Below are positions 62,948-64,000 of a stretch of DNA of 64,000 nt, piece by piece (within the stretch, counting starts at the first letter, position 1; the number at the start of each line of letters is the position of its first letter). The DNA comes from Thalassovita mangrovi. Lineage in GTDB: Bacteria; Pseudomonadota; Alphaproteobacteria; Rhodobacterales; Rhodobacteraceae. A model generated the notes under the pieces. The model did not search any database. It saw nothing but the letters and a program-made list of their open reading frames with translations, and was not told the origin of the DNA. The stretch is from the NCBI RefSeq assembly GCF_009857745.1, contig NZ_WWEN01000006.1, positions 62,001-126,000 of the forward strand, given 5' to 3'. Position numbers and translations under genes: made by a program.

Positions 62948-64000
62948 AGCGCAGCGCCTCCACCGGGTTCATCCTTGCCGCGCGCCGCGCCGGGAAGATG
63001 GTGACGACGAAGCTCAGCCCCAGCGACAGCGACACCGCGCTCAGAACGTCACCCAGTTGCAGCTTGGCCGGCAGGTTGTAGATGCCGCGCACCGACGGGT
63101 CCCAGACGCCGCCGCCCGAGACGTAATTCACCAGCGAAAAGATCGGATCGATATAGATCGCGAACAGGCAGCCGAACAGCACCCCAAACACCGTGCCGAT
63201 CAGCCCGGTGAATGCCCCGCAGATGAAGAAGACCCGCAGCACCGATCCCTCGGTCAGCCCCATCGTGCGCAGGATGCCGATGTCGCGGCCCTTGTTCTTC
63301 ACCAGCATGATCAGCCCCGACACGATGTTCATCGCCGCGATCAGCACCAGGATCGACAGGATCACGAACATCACGTTGTCCTCGATATCCAGCGCCCGCA
63401 GGAAGCCGCCCGATGCGTCGCGCCAGGACCAGATTTGCACCCCGTCGCCGCCCGCCTTCAGCAGCGGCAGCGTCAGGTCGTCGACCTTTTCCGGCTCGGC
63501 CACCATCACTTCCATCTCATCCGCCACGCCTTCGCGGTTGAAATAGCTCTGCGCCTCCTTGAAGGGCATGTAGACGCGCACACGGTCGATGTCGTAGCGC
63601 CCGGCCGAGAAGATATAGATCACCTCATAGGCCTTGACCCGCGGCGAGGTGCCGAAGGCGGTCTTGACCCCGTTGGGGGAGATTACCTTGATCTTGTCGC
63701 CCAGGGTCACGCCCAGTTCGCGCGCCACGCCCGATCCGATGGCGATGCCATCGTCGAAACGGGAAATGTCGCCCATGCCGGTGTCTGCGGCCACAATGCG
63801 CGGGATCGCCTTCAGGTCATCCAGCGCGATGCCGAACACCTCGATCCCGGCGTTGCGGTTGCGGGCATTGGCCATCACCTGCCCCTTGACCAGCGGCGCC
63901 ACCCGGGTGACGCCGGGGACCTGGCGGATACGCTCGGCCAGCTCGGCGTAATCGGGGATGGTGCGGTCGATCCCGCCGGTCACCGGGTCGACCCGGCCGA
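62940..64000 (-). CDS. Lipoprotein-releasing ABC transporter membrane subunit LolC/LolE, partial
   Basis: The C-terminal 353 residues are in the window; the N-terminus lies beyond 64000. A periplasmic domain (KVKAY.. [13 protein letters not shown]) is followed by three helices with the FtsX-like core [30 protein letters not shown] and the end [18 protein letters not shown]. The gene partners lolD by overlap. Confidence 0.93.
   Translation of the reverse strand, partial: GRVDPVTGGIDRTIPDYAELAERIRQVPGVTRVAPLVKGQVMANARNRNAGIEVFGIALDDLKAIPRIVAADTGMGDISRFDDGIAIGSGVARELGVTLGDKIKVISPNGVKTAFGTSPRVKAYEVIYIFSAGRYDIDRVRVYMPFKEAQSYFNREGVADEMEVMVAEPEKVDDLTLPLLKAGGDGVQIWSWRDASGGFLRALDIEDNVMFVILSILVLIAAMNIVSGLIMLVKNKGRDIGILRTMGLTEGSVLRVFFICGAFTGLIGTVFGVLFGCLFAIYIDPIFSLVNYVSGGGVWDPSVRGIYNLPAKLQLGDVLSAVSLSLGLSFVVTIFPARRAARMNPVEALRYE

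Overview
The window reads as a chromosomal segment of an alphaproteobacterium of the family Rhodobacteraceae (Roseobacter/Paracoccus type). The evidence is high GC with strong third-position G/C bias, PhaR/phasin/PhaC/PhaZ polyhydroxyalkanoate genes, DUF2842, SdhE, an LdtR-like MarR regulator, ThyX instead of ThyA, and gene pairings typical of that family. Most of it is ordinary core genome: tRNA-Glu, purA, secG, pyrG, thrS, thyX, sdhE, an aspartate aminotransferase, ppk2, parE and lolCD (the lolC-type gene runs off the right edge).

Layout. 1-1.35 kb: two identical tRNA-Glu genes in direct repeats that flank a YghU-type glutathione transferase. 1.4-8.2 kb: purA-DUF2842 (minus), secG, pyrG and small conserved proteins, including two tandem TerB-like paralogues. 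8.2-16.7 kb: a polar amino acid type ABC transporter (ATPase, binding protein, two permeases), then a gamma-glutamylation operon with two glutamine-synthetase-like ligases, a class I glutamine amidotransferase and a PuuB-like FAD oxidase. The promoter region before the first ligase carries a perfect 15-bp inverted pair around TTTGATCAAA and a 24-codon leader ORF coupled to the ligase. 16.8-19.1 kb: a DegT-type aminotransferase and a convergent LysR regulator. 19.1-23.6 kb: the PHA cluster phaR, phaP, phaC (minus) and phaZ (plus), with three CTGC-N3-GCAG boxes where PhaR would bind. 24-31 kb: hydrolases, a VOC protein, an Lrp/aminotransferase divergon, a GNAT protein, a TetR gene with paired operators, and thrS.

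31.2-33.8 kb holds a compact bufferin-type RiPP operon: DUF2282 precursor, DUF692/MNIO enzyme, DUF2063 partner, DoxX membrane protein. 38.7-41.1 kb holds a surface lipoprotein with a TbpB-like C-terminal barrel and an overlapping Slam-type outer-membrane translocon, a probable type XI secretion pair. Two clearly lower-GC islets interrupt the core genome. One is a DUF3644/HEPN-like gene abutting thyX (36.4-37.7 kb), a candidate stand-alone defence gene. The other is a pair of unrecognised genes directly after parE (57.9-59.0 kb). Both are bordered by palindromic repeats, some with GTAGGGTG ends, and a larger GC-rich repeat occurs in opposite orientation at 23.8 and 36.2 kb.

The right part (45.6-64 kb) has a GcvA-like LysR regulator, an orphan solute-binding protein, a GFA protein, a class II aldolase family protein, a MATE exporter, PPK2, an epoxide-hydrolase-like enzyme, a membrane hybrid histidine kinase, parE, a hotdog thioesterase, a lipoprotein with a metalloprotease motif, two small c-type cytochromes, a small DMT-type membrane protein and the Lol lipoprotein-release genes. 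I see no CRISPR array, prophage or insertion sequence. All family assignments come from reading the translated sequence; no database search was run.
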